This document shows positions 48,293 through 58,012 of a DNA stretch of 64,000 nucleotides, piece by piece. The DNA lies in assembly GCA_010015655.1 (NCBI GenBank), contig ML976711.1, positions 234,013 through 298,012 of the forward strand, written 5' to 3'. Made by a program: the position numbers and the translations under genes. The notes beneath the pieces were generated by a model, which was given only the letters and a program-made list of their open reading frames with translations, had not been told where the DNA came from and searched no databases. The number at the start of each line of letters is the position of its first letter. Within the stretch, counting starts at the first letter, position 1. Source of the DNA: Bimuria novae-zelandiae CBS 107.79 (Eukaryota; Ascomycota; Dothideomycetes; Pleosporales; Didymosphaeriaceae).

Positions 48293-51200
48293 CAGGGCTC
48301 GCAACGGATCAAATCAAAGCAATATTTAATTTAATTAATATAATTTAATTACATAAGTGATTAATATAATTTAATTTTAATTTAATTTAGATAACTTAAT
48401 TTAAATTAATACCCCGCTGCGGGATAGATAGACCCTAATTTCTTATACTAGTAAGTTATCTCCTAGCTAGCGAACTTGCTGCGATACTTATTAAATTAAA
48501 TAAAAGGCACTTATAAATAATAGATATACTAATTATACGCTAGTAACTTACAGCCTTCATAGTAATATATTACGATAAAATTTTATATATAGAAGTAGTT
48601 AATTAGAGTCCCCAGAATTAATATTAAAGTATTTAGTTTTAGTAATGTTTGCTACCCGGCGCTTTTGTACCACACCCTCCTGTATTAGAGACCTAAGGAC
48701 CTAATTCCTCTCTAACGTGGACCCTAATAGTAAGCTCCTGTTCGGTGTACACGTTTTTGAAGCCTCACTAAATCGACGCTCTAGGTCTGAACTTATTACT
48801 GGTGCGACAAAGATATTAAGCGCTACCTTATGCAGTGTAGGAAAGCGCTCCGTGTTATTACGCCACTAAGTGATAAGATCTATTAGCTCCTTTACAATTT
48901 TACGTTTGCCAGTAGCTTTATCTATTATTATGCCATCCCGCCGTGGTACCTTTAGTGTAGTGTAGTAACGGTTAAGCTCTTGTGCGAGCGTTTTAGTATT
49001 AGGCTTAAAAGGAACGTAGTTATTAGAGAAGAAAAGGTTATTATTATTAAATTAAGTCTTTAGGATAAGGACGTTCGCCTGCGATTAAGTAGCTTAAGTA
49101 GCTCTAGTAATAATTAATAGCTCTATAGCAACGTTAGTATTAATAAATCTAGTATTATAAGACTTACATAGCGTTTTAAAACGCTTTTAAGCGCTACTAA
49201 GCTACCTAAATTAACCTTTTATTATTTTTAGAGGCCTCGCTAGTTAATATTAGAGTTAAGGATCTAAGCTATAGTGTAGGCTAGTGTTTAGTTTAAGGCT
49301 TTATAGTAGAAGTCGAGCTTTACCTAGATTAAAGCTATAAATTACTTTACCTTCTTACTTAGCTAGGACTGTCTCTTGCTCTGCTTAGTCTATTATTTAT
49401 AGTATTTAAGGAGCTTCTTAATCTTATTAAGCTATATAAAGATATTTACCTTCTAGCCTTCTAGTCTTTTTATTATTAGGTATAATAGCTTAAGCAGCGC
49501 TTTAATCGCGGTAAGCGTGTCTTAGTTAGTAATAGTAAGCTAGTTATAGCTTATAAGCTCGTTACTAGCTTGTTTAAATTTAAAGAGGTGGAAGTTAACT
49601 AACTTTTAAAGCTTAAGTACTATACTAAAATTAGTACTTAATATAGTAGCCTTAGTGTTTCTCTAACATAAAACTTACGCCTGTATATTATATAATATAA
49701 TAAGTTCTAGCGCACACCGCTGTTATAGACTAGCGAAAAGATCTTCTTAACTTCTACCTAACCTTTAACCTCCTTTTAAGCCTTTCTAAAGTTCTCTCTT
49801 CGCTGGTCTAAAGCATAGATATAGTTAATAATATTATAGGCCTTACTAATTACTCCTCTTTTCCTCTACTTAGCCTACTATACCTGAAGAGACCCTTCGT
49901 CTTATGGATTAACTAGGTTAAAAGTAATAGTAAGTAATTTAGTGTCTTAGTTATTCTGCCTAGTAACATCCTTAACTCGCTTATTATTAAGGGCATCCTT
50001 ATTTAACTTCCTCTTTATAGACGCGCTAGGCTTGTAGGTTAAGGCTAATTAAGCTATAAGGTTAATAACATGGCCTCTGCATTATAAACGACGATATCGC
50101 TAGTTAAATAAGAACATATCTCTAAGGAGCCAGCAGGTAGCGTTGTTATTATAGGCGTTGTTACTAACAATATAGCTAATACTACTGCTATAAATTTCGT
50201 GCTTATTGCAGATTATGCATATAAGGTTGCAAATAGCTTCTCCAGTGTGACAGCCATAGATCTATTAGAGGGCAACAAGGACGTTAACCCACTCGTAATT
50301 AGTATTTAGGTAGTAGGCTTTAACGCTAAGGAAGGAGAAGTAATTATATAATAATTAAATATTAAAACTAAGTAAGATCTTCAATCGTGCGGCTTAAATA
50401 GAGTAATAAAGTATACTAATAGCTTTAGTAACTAGTCAGTCTATAAAGTTAAGAGAAAGAGAGTAAGGGAAAGCACGCTTACTATAGCTATAATAAGCCT
50501 TAATTAGTTACTTAATAGAGTTACTACTTTAGTATAAAAACCTATTATTAATCTTTAGGTTAAGGGCCTTAAAAAGCTTTCTTACTTATAATAAGGACGC
50601 TCTATTATAGCTTTAGTTATTAAAAACTACCTAATTAACTAGCCCCCGCTAGAATTTAAGAAAGTTAATATTCGTGAACGTGTAAAGGCGCTTATTTATA
50701 GCCCTAAGTTAAGCACTTAAGGTACTAATCCTATTATCTTTAACGCAGCTGTTAAGGTCGAATAGGCTATATATATTAGGTAAATTATTTCGCTTTACTT
50801 AGCTAATATTATGCTTTTAGAGTAGATGCCCTGCTACTACTATTAAGGATACTAGATTAAAGGTAGTCTTATAACTAGCACTATTATAGTAGGTACAAAT
50901 CTAACAGTCTTTACTTAAGTTCGATAGGTAATAAACAAGAGCGCTATAATTATAGATCTAACTTTAGCATTATTAAGAGTGCTTATATACAAGCTAACGT
51001 TAGAGTAAATAGTTACTATAAAATTAAGTATTAATATTAAAGCTATATAGAATAGTATACTCGAGTTCGCATGTTAGAGATAAAGGCAGGTTAGATAAGC
51101 TAGTAAGCAACTTAAAAGATATTAATATTATACTAAAGGATAAAATATATTTTAAGAGAAGATCGTGTGCACTACTATAGTATATAGTAAAAGTAAATTA

Positions 51201-51488
51201 AATATATTTCTAGAGGTATTATAAGTAAGGTATAAGGCATAAGGTATAAAACAGGAGCAACAAAAGTTAAATAATTAGTTTAACTAATAAAGTTGCTAGG
51301 TTATCTGTCCACCGCACTTTAAGTTTAACTTTAGTAGCTAATAAGGTTATACTATAAAAATTTTAAATTAAATTAAGTTATTTAATTTAGAGCAAGTTAT
51401 TTAAGTTTGGCTTAAATTAAAAATAAATTAAACTATTTAAATTAAATTAATTAAGCTTTAATTTAATTTTGAACCATTGCGAGCCCTG
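48293..51488 (-). mobile_element. hAT-superfamily transposon, RIP-inactivated
   Basis: The 8-bp duplication CTCCCACG (48285-48292 and 51489-51496) and ends CAGGGCTCGCAA / TTGCGAGCCCTG are diagnostic for hAT. The minus-strand transposase covers about 48650-50330: a C-terminal dimerisation segment near 48690-48900 (FPTLHKVALNIF, SSDLERRFSEASKT, NRSLLLGSTLERN) and an N-terminal Cys/His zinc-finger-like part near 50080-50250 (CHTG, CNLICIICNKHE). Stops are frequent. It is strongly AT-rich while its flanks are not, so mutation stopped sharply at the element borders. It disrupts the rhodopsin-domain gene. Confidence 0.93.
50335..51420 (+). other. Second, unidentified coding-like part of the hAT element
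   Basis: About 1.1 kb between the transposase start and the right end of the element, more than a hAT leader needs. The plus strand has long stretches with few stops other than TAG (for example around 50640-50960, with KVNIRERVKALIY and MLLEQMPCYYYQGY). It may be a second gene carried by the element, mutated by RIP, or the relic of an older insertion. I do not recognise it. Confidence 0.3.
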
Positions 51489-51765
51489 CTCCCACGAAAC
51501 AACATGAAAGGGCTACACCAGCCCAGCTGACACCCTGCGTGATGTTAGCTCCAACTAGGTATGGTGGCGTTTTTCTTTTCGAACGCACCATGAAGGTTTC
51601 ATGGGTTATCAATGGACCAATTCTCAGAGGCGGCCGTTGAGGGAGTATAGCAGACATTCTGAATACGGGATTCAGCCTGGGGAGATTCTCAAGAGATTCG
51701 AAGACTGCGGAAGTCGGGTGTGTAACCGAGTGATCACCTCGAAGGTACCGATACTCCAGTTTTGA

Positions 51766-52488
51766 ATGTCTCTGTTAATTATTGCTCTGGGCAGAGAGAG
51801 TGGAGCCATGAAAATGACAGCTGTGAGCAACCGCGGGGCCGATCTCCTGCAGTTGATCAGCCCCAGCGAGGCTAAAGCACAGAGATCTCGGTATCTGACC
51901 CATGTGCAGGTCCCTTTCATTCTGCTTGGCATCATAATAGACTGCGTAGGCGCAGGACTGATAACAACTCTCGATGTGGAAACCCCCACCATACGATGGG
52001 CAGCATTCCTTGTTATCAACGGCATAGGTATTGGAATGGCACAGCAACTTCCTTATACAGCACTCCAAGCGGTCCTAGATCCACTCGACGTCGCGACAGG
52101 CAATGCAATTGCGGTGTTCTCATTCCAGCTTGGAGGCGCCCTAGGGATAGCGATCGGACAGAATCTCTTCCTGAACAAGCTCGCTCAGACGGTGCCAGGT
52201 TACACTTCAGAATTATCACCTGAAGTGGTCATCAACGCGGGCGCGGCCGGACTTGTGAGCCTTGCTCAAAGCCCGGAATTATTACTTGCCCTTCGTAGGG
52301 CTTATGCACAGGCGATTCGTTATACCCTTATCTTGCCCCTTGTAGCCGCTTGCGCAGCATTTCTTCCGGAAATGGGCATGGATTGGCTTAATATTCGCCA
52401 TGTCGCAGAAGCGCGTCGTGCAAATACAACAGACAACCAAAAGAGCGGGATAGAGAGTCAGGGTAAAACGACAACTAAGAAAGTTTAG
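51766..52488 (+). pseudogene. C-terminal part of an MFS efflux carrier (DHA2 type)
   Basis: An open frame of 240 codons, immediately preceded by TGA. Residues 45 onward look like the last helices of a 14-helix drug:H+ antiporter: PFILLGIIIDCVGAGLITTL, WAAFLVINGIGIGMAQQLPY, FSFQLGGALGIAIGQNLF, then a last helix ending LPLVAACAAFLPEMGM and a polar tail. Families with this pattern export drugs or fungal toxins. About 300 residues of N-terminus are missing. Only 108 bp separate the frame from the start of the divergent rhodopsin-domain gene, so it is a truncated relic rather than a complete gene. Confidence 0.7.
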
Positions 52489-53288
52489 TTAGCTTAGTGG
52501 TAAGAGATGTAGTGGACCTTTTCAAGGGCGGTCATAAGATGTAACGAGCATCTGTCAGAAGTACTTCGCACGGTTCTCTGGCTGTTTTGCTGGAACTTCT
52601 GTACGTGCATCATTGGCATATTATTCCTCATGTAGTTGCTTAAACCTCTGCGGGACTCAAGGGCACCAAGTCATTCTCGTGAGTTGATTAAATTTCGCGG
52701 CGATCACTAGTTAGGTAGCCTGAGTATCGATTTGCGTGAAAATAGACATTGAAGATAAAGCATCAATCTATCTCCTCCTTCGATAGCCCCCGGAATACAT
52801 GAAATCTGTGTGACAATGTGAAATCGAGCGCAGTGAGAACGCCGTGAAACTCAGAACTTCCAAGAATATGGTTTCCCCGAGACAGTCGATCCACATGGTC
52901 GAAATGATCATGCGTCAAGTGTTGATATCAACGTACGCGCTCTTATCGGCGCTTTTATCTTACCAAATGTACTGTTGCGGCACTGGTGCGTTCGATCTGC
53001 ATGGTGCGTCTAGGCAACTGCAATATCGACCCTTGCACCCCGGGGCCTGTACCAGGTCAGCATGCATCCCAACTTCGACCCTTGAAAGTATAGAAGGCTA
53101 AAAACGGAATTCCGGGTTTCGTGACTTGCCAAGGGCATGGATCATGGATCTTGGCTCCCGACTGCTCTTTCGAGACTGGTATGAGTCTGGGGACGCCGTT
53201 GAGGGGAATTTTCGGTATCAGGCCATATCCCTCCTGAAGATTTTCATGTTCGAATTCACCACAACGACACCAGGTCGCTATATTATCA
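52489..53288 (+). other. Region upstream of the second P450, no supported gene
   Basis: Normal composition, no repeat seen. A frame at 52844-53101 contains one hydrophobic stretch (VLISTYALLSALLSY) but no known domain and leads into no other exon that I can see. It is listed here rather than as a gene. Confidence 0.3.
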
Positions 53289-54903
53289 TGACTTTTGAGG
53301 CTTTTGTTATTCTACTTTTCGTGATTTGGTTTTTCTGGCGTCATGCAACGACTTGGGAGAGATTTAGGCATCTCTTCAAAGGTCGAGCTATGATCGAGGA
53401 GCGTACCAAAAATGTGAGCAGCGTCATTCCGAAAAACATAACCTATGTTAACAAATTATCAAGGATGCGAAAAGTCCATTCAGCCTACCGGTATTCGGGT
53501 TTGGTGGGCGTGTTCACAGTGTGTCGTCTGAGAAGCATATGGCGGAGCTCTCGAAAGCGCCACAAGATCGCCTATCGATACATGCTTGGGGTGGAGAGGT
53601 ATTGTTTTGCTCTTCAGAGACTGCATTGGATTGAATCTCACTATCTGTAGCAAATGCAGTCTCGGTAATCTCTTGGAATAGAATGGGCAACCCTAGAGCA
53701 TCGTCACAAAGACGGAAACTTCTCCGCCAGTGCGATCCGCGCATCATGGAAATTTCACGCCGATTGGCAGACTAAGTTCATACCAATTGTTGAAGAGGAG
53801 ATCGCGGAAGCGTACCTACGTGGAATTAGATTTCGAGGTAAGGTTCATTGGGCTGAGAAAATCGAATCCTTCTTAACTTCTTAAACGCATCTTCCAGGAG
53901 AGTACCGGGAGGTTTCCCTTCACGACTTAGTCGAGCTCATTAATACACGGCTCAATACCTTATAGACTTTAGGAGAAGACCTGGGTACGTGTATCCCAAG
54001 AAAATTAAATCCACACCATTGGCAGATCGCTGATGGCTCTAGCTTATAATGGGGATTTCGTGAGCAAGGGGCTTGCTTACTCTAGACAAGCGAAGGTCAT
54101 CTCCGAATTGGCGAAGCTTTTACCTTCTTCAATCATTGGGTATGGCACTGCATGATAGGTTTGGTTGGTGCTAGCTTCTCAATTCATACAGTATCATCGG
54201 ATTGATCTACAAACGCCTACGAGGCGATGAGAGATATACCCGCACCACGATACTCAGGCTCATACAGAATAAACAGCAGTGTCATAAAAGACTCTCTTCT
54301 GAACCGGTAGAGTTCAACGTTTTGTTTCTCTGCGCGGCTAATCCTTCTCAGGCGACCATCGTGGAAGCGCTCGTCGATCGATGTCCGACCAACTAGACTC
54401 TGACTGACCTCCTGAGAGAGACCAACATCACTTAGAGTACTACAAACTTTGTCACTCCTGTCGTAAGTTGTTCTCGTACTTTTACTCCCCCGTGCGACTT
54501 ATCCAGGAGGCTAATGACTCAAGTTGCTCACCGGCGTTGTTCAAGACCTATGCCGTAACAACCGCTACCAACCTGATCTTCGGCACGAAGCAACGAAATG
54601 GAACCCCGCGCAGCCAATAGGGCATTTGCCCTTGCTTGATGCATTCGTCACCGAGTCTATGCGAACACAATGCTTCTCCTCTACACGAATTCATCGCATA
54701 GCTCTTGACGACTACACTTTCTCCGATGGGTATACCGTCCCTGCCGGTCATACAGTCGGGTTCAACATTAGAAGGCTGTTTAATGACGAGAGCATTTATC
54801 CTTGTCCAGAAGCCTTTAACGCGGAGCGGCACCTGGAAGGGAAGGTTCATGCCACCGACGTCAGTCCCCGGTGGCCGTTTTGGGGCAGCCAAAGGCTTCC
54901 TTG

Positions 54904-55197
54904 GTAAGTCCAGAAACCGTGCAATACGTCTAGCCTGTCATGAGAGGAGGAGCATCGATGCTTACATGTCGCGGTGTGCAGAGCGCTAAGTGGACAGTAT
55001 GCAGTGGAAAAGATTGAAGGATTGAACTGAGGTTGTACTATCTAGGAGCTACAGAAGGTATATGTGCCCAGGCACAAACAATGCTAGTCCCAGATAGGTG
55101 TAGTACTCTCAGAAAGGTGAGTAGCAATCAAGTGAGGGTAGGAGTACCCATCTCATAGGGTAAGAGCCATAAACCGTGACATTACACGATGACACAG
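54904..55197 (+). other. P450 intron enlarged by a solo LTR
   Basis: Donor GTAAGT at 54904 and acceptor GACACAG ending 55197. Without the LTR and one target copy it would be 74 bp, a usual fungal size. The flanking exon halves restore the haem-binding Cys codon. Confidence 0.8.
54967..55181 (-). repeat. Solo LTR (family K) inside a P450 intron
   Basis: TTACA at 54962-54966 and 55182-55186 flanks 215 bp, the reverse-orientation relative of 45785-45977 (TGTCACGGTTTATGGCTC to CACCGCGACA when read on the minus strand). No RIP is visible. Confidence 0.93.
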
Positions 55198-55451
55198 TCC
55201 TGGGAGATTCTATGCTGTACATTTGGCAAAAATTTTGACCACATGTCTGTTACGGGATTGGGATATTAGTATGGAAGAAGGCCGCTCACCTAGCATGTTG
55301 TATCGTGAGTTCAGCATTCCGCACCCTGGGTTGATGCTGCGCTTGAGACCACGCGTGGCACACTGAACTCGAAAGCACGATGGTGGAGAAATATATCCAC
55401 GTACGTTGTGTACTTGCAATACGTAGTCAGACGCTTTTCTTATTCTATTTT

Positions 55452-55783
55452 TGTGAGGTGCGAAGGAGTGTTAAGGCATTCGTTGTAGATTAAGTAGCTA
55501 CTCTGCAAGAGCTATACTGTGGTATCCGGCGAAAGTAGTGTCAGTGGGGCTGTGGCGTTGCGTCTTGAAACATAGACATATGGCTGGATAGGAGTGTGAG
55601 AGCCAATCAATTCTGCTTATTCATAAGTAGCAACCAATAGGTACCATTTTATACGTATAGACACACGCATAGACCTTCGTCTCCACCGACACTACTTTCG
55701 CCGGATACCACAGTATACTATATACATCACGTGCACGGGCCGCACGTACGTGGGTGGCCCATGCTCTACACTAAACCATCACA
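55452..55783 (-). repeat. Copia E LTR interrupted by a MITE
   Basis: The minus strand reads TGTGATGGTTTAG ... GGGCCACCCACGTACG ... CACGTGAT at one side, and TATAGCTC ... GAGTAGCT ... ATGCCTTAACACTC ... CACCTCACA at the other, with a 201-bp MITE between. Without it the LTR is about 130 bp, as in the solo copy at 45438. A run of eleven C (55784-55794) next to it is the complement of the polypurine tract, so this is a 3' LTR. Confidence 0.85.
55515..55715. mobile_element. 201-bp MITE with TA target duplication
   Basis: Inverted ends of about 33 bp (TACTGTGGTATCCGGCGAAA and its complement) with TA on each side (55513-55514 and 55716-55717). The interior is non-coding. The ends do not resemble those of the Fot1-like elements here, so a different Tc1/mariner-type transposase is implied. 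It is inserted in a copia E LTR. Confidence 0.9.
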
Positions 55784-55927
55784 CCCCCCCCCCCTCAGCT
55801 TCATATTAATCAAGAGGTAAAGCTAAAATCTTGCTCGATTAGGCAACTTCGACGCTGCCCTGGAGGCGTTGCGCGATGTTAACGAGGTAGAGCTGTCAGA
55901 TAAACTCTTAATATTTGTTAGGATCCA
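55784..55927 (-). mobile_element. 3' end of a minus-strand copia element (family E), fragment
   Basis: Starts with the polypurine tract (C run on the plus strand) beside the LTR and continues for about 130 bp of unmutated sequence until a gypsy LTR starts at 55928. It is too short to recognise coding content. Confidence 0.55.
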
Positions 55928-56912
55928 ACATGATAAGGGCGGGGCATCGGCACTTATCTGTGCGCCTAGGGCCAAGGAACCTGACTCAGCCACGGATCAC
56001 GTGACGAGTCACGCGTCCCAGAATTATCGGGAGTCCCAAACGTGTCTTAGCATCTGGGACTTTGGGACTACTGGGACTCTTGGGATCTCTGGGATCGGAC
56101 TTGTATATAGGAACGCGATAATAGGCTTCTATTATCGTGTTCAATCTGTTTATTAATCTATTGTTTAGATTTAACTTAGGCCTTTATTAATTTAATTATG
56201 CTATATACACTTTTAATACTAACGTCCTATTAATAAGCGTAACCTAAACTACTATAATTCTATACACATAAACCTTAAATAGACACTGTGTAGAGAAGAC
56301 TAATACACTATTTATTACTAAGCTAAGAAATATAGCTATTTTCCCTAAATATACTAATAATATAGATAGGAATTGTTTAACTACCCTATTACTTATTATA
56401 ACGTTTACCTTTAGGATAAACGCGAGACAAGATACTTTTTATATTTTAATAAAGTACTAAACTAAGCGTTATTACTATTAGTTAATAAAAAATATGCGTT
56501 AGATATATAGTAAATGTACTTGCACCCTAGTTACCTATAACACATAGACTAGAAGGCAAAGCATGGATTTAATTAAGTACCTAAGAAAACTATAACCTTT
56601 AGAATTAAATTAGTAAAATAAAAAGAAAATATTAAAGCTTTTAAGAAAGAAACTTAATAATAGTTAAAGGAAGGAATTGGCTATCTTAAGCCCACGAAGC
56701 CACAGGAGAAGAGAATATCTTTTTTAAACCTAGGCTTAGGCAAGAAAACGCCTTTAAAGAACTAAATACTACTAATAGTTAGGTATGAATTAGGCTATTG
56801 GTATAGCTTAATAGAATATAGATAAAAGCCATGCTACACTTAGGAGTACAGGAAAATTATGTATTAAGAAAGGCACTTAATAAAGCAGGACTTTACACGC
56901 GTAAAAAGGCTA
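55928..56912 (+). mobile_element. Gypsy fragment (family F): LTR, gag end and protease start
   Basis: From TGTTAGGATCC to about 56240 it follows the gypsy F LTR (shared GTGACGAGTCACGCGTCC-type text, GGGACT repeats, AGGAACGCGATA), with little RIP in the first 180 bp. After that it is AT-rich and shows a Gag end and an aspartic-protease-like start near 56815-56890 (LGAQENYVLRKALNKAGLY, with DSG turned to HLG). The 3' part of the LTR and the gag start are missing. A Fot1-like end cuts it at 56912. Confidence 0.65.
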
Positions 56913-57174
56913 ATGTATTCTACAAGCGAGCTACGCACCCAAGCGAGCTGCGCACTTTTGTCAAGCCTATACTAACTTATAATTAATGTATAATAGCTTA
57001 ATAAAATAATAATTAATCTGCTTTGTATAAAGTAAATATATAGCTTATCTTATAATTTATTTTTAATTACTAAATTTAGTTAGCCTAACGCGCTGCTATC
57101 ACGTATAATATGCCTAAATCTACGCTACGTAATAGACGTGCTAGCGTCCTTCTACGCACTAAAATATAATTAAA
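56913..57174 (+). mobile_element. Left end of a Fot1/pogo-like transposon (truncated)
   Basis: After TA (56911-56912) come ATGTATTCTACAAGCGAG and a second direct copy (CAAGCGAGCTGCGCAC), then AT-rich sequence that could be the C-terminal coding part. It ends at 57174 where copia E is inserted. Confidence 0.65.
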
Positions 57175-57326
57175 TGTGACGTTTCAGTATGGAAGCTTGG
57201 GCCACCCGTGCGGCCCGTGCACGTGACTCACGTGATCTACAGTATATAGCTCCATAGAGTAGCTTCTTAATCAAAAAGACGATTGCCTCAACACTCTTTT
57301 TTCAACACTCTTTTTTCGACGCTACA
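57175..57326 (+). repeat. 5' LTR of copia E
   Basis: 152 bp, TGTGACGTTTCAG to GACGCTACA, preceded by TTAAA (candidate target duplication). Contains CACGTG and a short duplicated TTCAACACTCTTTTTT / CTCAACACTCTTTTTT pair. Essentially unmutated. Confidence 0.85.
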
Positions 57327-57339
57327 GTTATGAGCCCGG
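57327..57339 (+). promoter_or_regulatory. Primer-binding site of copia E, half-tRNA type
   Basis: GTTATGAGCCCGG directly after the LTR is complementary to the anticodon stem-loop of initiator tRNA-Met (GGGCUCAUAAC), the primer type known for Drosophila copia, which uses a fragment of that tRNA. A mutated version (GTTATAAGCCTAG) follows the LTR of the TRIM-like element at 58185. The match is from recall of the tRNA sequence. Confidence 0.6.
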
Positions 57340-57464
57340 TTTGCACCTGCTAAGGCTGCTACTCACCTGCAATCGTTCACTTGCAATCGCTCATTTGCAA
57401 TCGTTCACAACAATCCTGCGATACCTGCTGTATACGACTTGTGTGACAGCTGCACGACTCCACG

Positions 57465-57746
57465 ATGACGACAGAATCTGATCCTACGATAACGCGTGTC
57501 ACAGTAGTCCTCAACAAGCCTGAGGACTGGCAGGCATGGATCTTTCTTCGCAAGGATGCCGCGCAGCAGCACGATCTATGGCAGTATTGCAACCCCGACG
57601 TCGCTACAGCTGACTTGCCTCTACTAACAGAGCCTGTCGAGCCTATAGCGCACCAATACAAAGTCAACAAGGCGCCTAGTATAATATACACCAACGCCAA
57701 CCTTAATAACAACGAATTTCGACGCTATCAATTTACGTACGACTAA
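57465..57746 (+). CDS. N-terminal Gag of copia E (open remnant)
   Basis: 93 codons starting MTTESDPTITRVTVV, with KPEDWQAWIF at residues 19-28, the usual Gag opening of copia elements in which the protein is said to act on a host-cell substrate-like 'DW' segment. The frame then meets TAA at 57744 in place of a Gln or Trp codon and runs on through gag with further TAG. GC-rich and unmutated up to here, AT-rich after. Confidence 0.75.
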   Translation: MTTESDPTITRVTVVLNKPEDWQAWIFLRKDAAQQHDLWQYCNPDVATADLPLLTEPVEPIAHQYKVNKAPSIIYTNANLNNNEFRRYQFTYD

Positions 57747-58012
57747 TACAAGAAGCAACATGCTAGCTATCTTAAACAGAAGCAGGCACTTTAAAATCTA
57801 AACACAGATATTAGCAAGACGATCGCAAAGCGCCATATCTACTTGCTATATAATAAGGACACGCCACACGCGCGGCTTGTCTCCCTTAAGAAGTACCTTG
57901 CGCCGTCGATAGTAGTCTACTAACGTAACTTAATTAATAACTATAAGCGCTTATGTGCCCTGCTAAAGTTGCATAACCTTAAAGACTAGCTATAATTATA
58001 GATTAAAGTTAC

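Larger units (their letters stand above)
47187..51657 (-). pseudogene. Rhodopsin-domain integral membrane protein, split by a hAT element
   Basis: A fungal seven-helix protein of the rhodopsin-like (Pth11-related/SAT-like) class; ligand unknown. The minus-strand start is ATG 51655-51657; the N-terminal exon runs to the hAT insertion and resumes at 48292. Removing the element and one copy of the 8-bp duplication restores the frame (SCCFVG then VQIVFRARKF). Two introns follow, 47721-47786 and 47471-47525, giving VTDFM-IMTIPCAILW and WTSLEQNM-AIIVACLG. A third, 54 bp and in frame, is possible in the N-terminal part (GTGCGT to ACGCAG with GCTAAC). Motifs typical of the family: LYWDD, W-x-E-x-N, and LGTFRTLF. 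The tail is polar. Besides the insertion, a TGA follows RARKFS where CGA (Arg) is expected. Confidence 0.85.
53289..55366 (+). pseudogene. Second cytochrome P450, multi-intron, decayed by nonsense codons
   Basis: The start at 53289 gives a membrane anchor (MTFEAFVILLFVIWFFW). Introns I can place: 53414-53463, 53838-53897, 54140-54191 and 54904-55197. Readable pieces: SSEKHMAELSKAPQDRLSIH, ASWKFHADWQTKFIPIVEEE, LMALAYNGDF, an I-helix-like region near 54310-54370, K-helix AFVTESMRTQ (ExxR), SDGYTVPAGHTVGFN, and after the last intron PGRFYAVHLAK and a normal C-terminus (FSIPHPGLMLRLRPRVAH). The haem Cys is encoded across the last intron (TG before, T after), giving WGSQRLPCPGR. Against function: TAG in the exon near 53963 and at 54394, a TAA near 53666, and an unclear junction near 53985-54025. 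The pattern resembles fungal ent-kaurene-oxidase-like P450s. Substrate unknown. Confidence 0.75.

Noticed and set aside
47187..48348. Several short genes on both strands around 47.2-48.3 kb
   Set aside because: They resolve into exons of one minus-strand rhodopsin-domain gene with 55- and 66-bp introns. The plus-strand frames are shadows.
55869..56156. Open frame of 95 codons running from a copia remnant into a gypsy LTR
   Set aside because: It crosses the element boundary at 55928 and lies mostly in an LTR, so it is not a gene.
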